In this document: positions 63,501 to 64,000 of the stretch, piece after piece
Numbering within the stretch: the first letter of the stretch is position 1
How the letters are laid out: the number at the start of each line of letters is the position of its first letter
Assembly: GCA_028564675.1 (NCBI GenBank)
Contig: JAOVVO010000179.1
Span: 1-64,000 of the forward strand
Reading direction: 5' to 3'
Source of the DNA: Onchocerca lupi
Taxonomy: Eukaryota > Nematoda > Chromadorea > Rhabditida > Onchocercidae
Length of the DNA stretch: 64,000 nucleotides
The notes under the pieces: model-generated
The model's database searches: none
Seen by the model: only the letters and a program-made list of their open reading frames with translations
Told to the model about the DNA's origin: nothing
Position numbers and translations under genes: made by a program

Positions 63501-63951
63501 CCATGTTTGAGAATTTTTATTAGGAATGAGCGTCTAAATTGATTTTCATAAAGCAAAGTAAGTAGATTATTGCAATTATACACATTTATTTATGAAATTA
63601 ATTTCGAATAGTTTAGGAATTAGGAAAATTTCTGCTTTCCCGAATAAATGTGAATATTGATTAGTAGAATGGAAAAATACTTAAACGGCTACCTACTCAT
63701 CTACAATAGTTTTCGCCCCAAAGTGATTTCTATGAAATGGTGAAAACTATAAAATAATATTTTTCTTACAGAGGAATAAATATGGTTTTCTGGGAAAAAT
63801 AAACTTGCATCCATCAGCGTTAATTGTTTGGACAGCTATGTACAATCGTTTCGATACTGGACTTTTACCGCGAGAAAATACAAACGATGTGACACTGTCA
63901 ACGATGGAACATGTTGGCATCTTGGAGGCACATTTGACTTCATTGCAATCA
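57027..63951 (+). CDS. mtm-6: Myotubularin phosphatase, MTMR6/7/8 type (3' partial)
   Basis: Exons: 57027-57190 (provisional; Met at 57038), 58175-58291, 58842-59004, 59358-59533, 59916-60058, 60441-60561, 61261-61393, 61834-62063, 62612-62704, 63018-63179, 63278-63361 and 63772-63951, all in phase. It continues past the window edge. About 585 aa are present. The PH-GRAM domain (VNKVQLVDRL, GSIHVTTSHVIFKAED) precedes the phosphatase domain, with LPVLTYFHRP, CAQPLTGFSARC, LYLIDTRPRMNA and the P-loop HCSDGWDRT (Cys codon 61974-61976, Arg 61992-61994; about C383 and R389). The CX5R loop is intact, so an active PI(3)P/PI(3,5)P2 3-phosphatase is expected, acting on endosomal membranes. SGFSARC-type text and FLGNC resemble MTMR6-8 more than MTM1/MTMR2; MTMR9 is excluded by the active loop. 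The first exon is phase-compatible but not part of the usual MTMR start, so the N-terminus is uncertain. Confidence 0.88.
57253..57273. repeat. TA microsatellite
   Basis: About ten TA units just after the provisional first exon of the myotubularin gene. Confidence 0.85.
57491..57551. repeat. 61-base poly-T tract
   Basis: An uninterrupted T run, the longest homopolymer in the window, followed by TA repeats (57563-57571). It lies in the first intron of the myotubularin gene model. Its exact length is likely to be assembly-sensitive. Confidence 0.9.
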
Positions 63952-63965
63952 GTTTGTGTTCTTTT

Positions 63966-63999
<34 letters not shown>

Positions 64000-64000
64000 T

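Noticed and set aside
1..64000. CRISPR array, tRNA or rRNA genes
   Set aside because: No regularly spaced direct repeats with unique spacers, no credible tRNA B-box in a cloverleaf context and no rRNA-like GC-rich conserved block were seen.

Overview
This window is a piece of an AT-rich nematode nuclear genome. The protein families are nematode-typical: a serpentine (Srx-like) chemoreceptor and T20D4.11-like (DUF19) cysteine-rich repeats. Genes are split into many short exons with GT..AG introns, and GC-richer exons sit in very AT-rich introns full of poly-A/T tracts and ATT/TA microsatellites. A parasitic spirurid or filarial-type worm is my guess, not something the sequence proves. I found no tRNA, rRNA or CRISPR array, and no bacterial-style operon.

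Layout. 0-5.7 kb: repeat-rich, with a Helitron-like element (362-1048), a diverged ~40-bp minisatellite (3828-4035) and two weak minus-strand exons (about 4.2-4.5 kb). 5.7-8.0 kb (+): a seven-exon 7TM chemoreceptor. 8.0-12.3 kb: intergenic DNA with ATT microsatellites and another copy of the dispersed repeat. 12.3-12.6 kb: a GC-rich, palindrome-rich patch just upstream of the next gene. 12.7-32.7 kb (+): a large gene of about 20 exons for a secreted or surface protein of about 1,570 residues. It has a signal peptide, a degenerate LDL-receptor class A module, seven tandem 12-cysteine units, a Ser/Thr/Pro-rich stalk and a hydrophobic C-terminal tail. 33.7-44.7 kb (-): an ER-lumenal thioredoxin-fold protein with a signal peptide and a C-terminal KDEL. 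Its first intron (41.2-44.6 kb) is filled with Helitron debris, including a decayed Pif1-type Helitron helicase. 46.6-52.1 kb (-): a complete 17-exon Spb1/FTSJ3 rRNA methyltransferase gene (792 aa). 52.1-57.0 kb: intergenic, with a cluster of CCGGAA motifs. 57.0-64.0 kb (+): an active myotubularin phosphatase of the MTMR6/7/8 type, running off the right edge.

The genes do not form a pathway. The methyltransferase (ribosome biogenesis), the KDEL protein (ER folding) and the phosphoinositide 3-phosphatase (endosomes) look like housekeeping genes. The receptor and the cysteine-rich surface protein are nematode-lineage genes. The most novel-looking item is the seven-unit cysteine-rich ectodomain. 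The most informative structural item is the Helitron nest inside the KDEL gene's first intron, where two inverted Helitron 3' ends share one CTAG. Exon joins were worked out by hand from splice-site and reading-phase consistency, without cDNA evidence.
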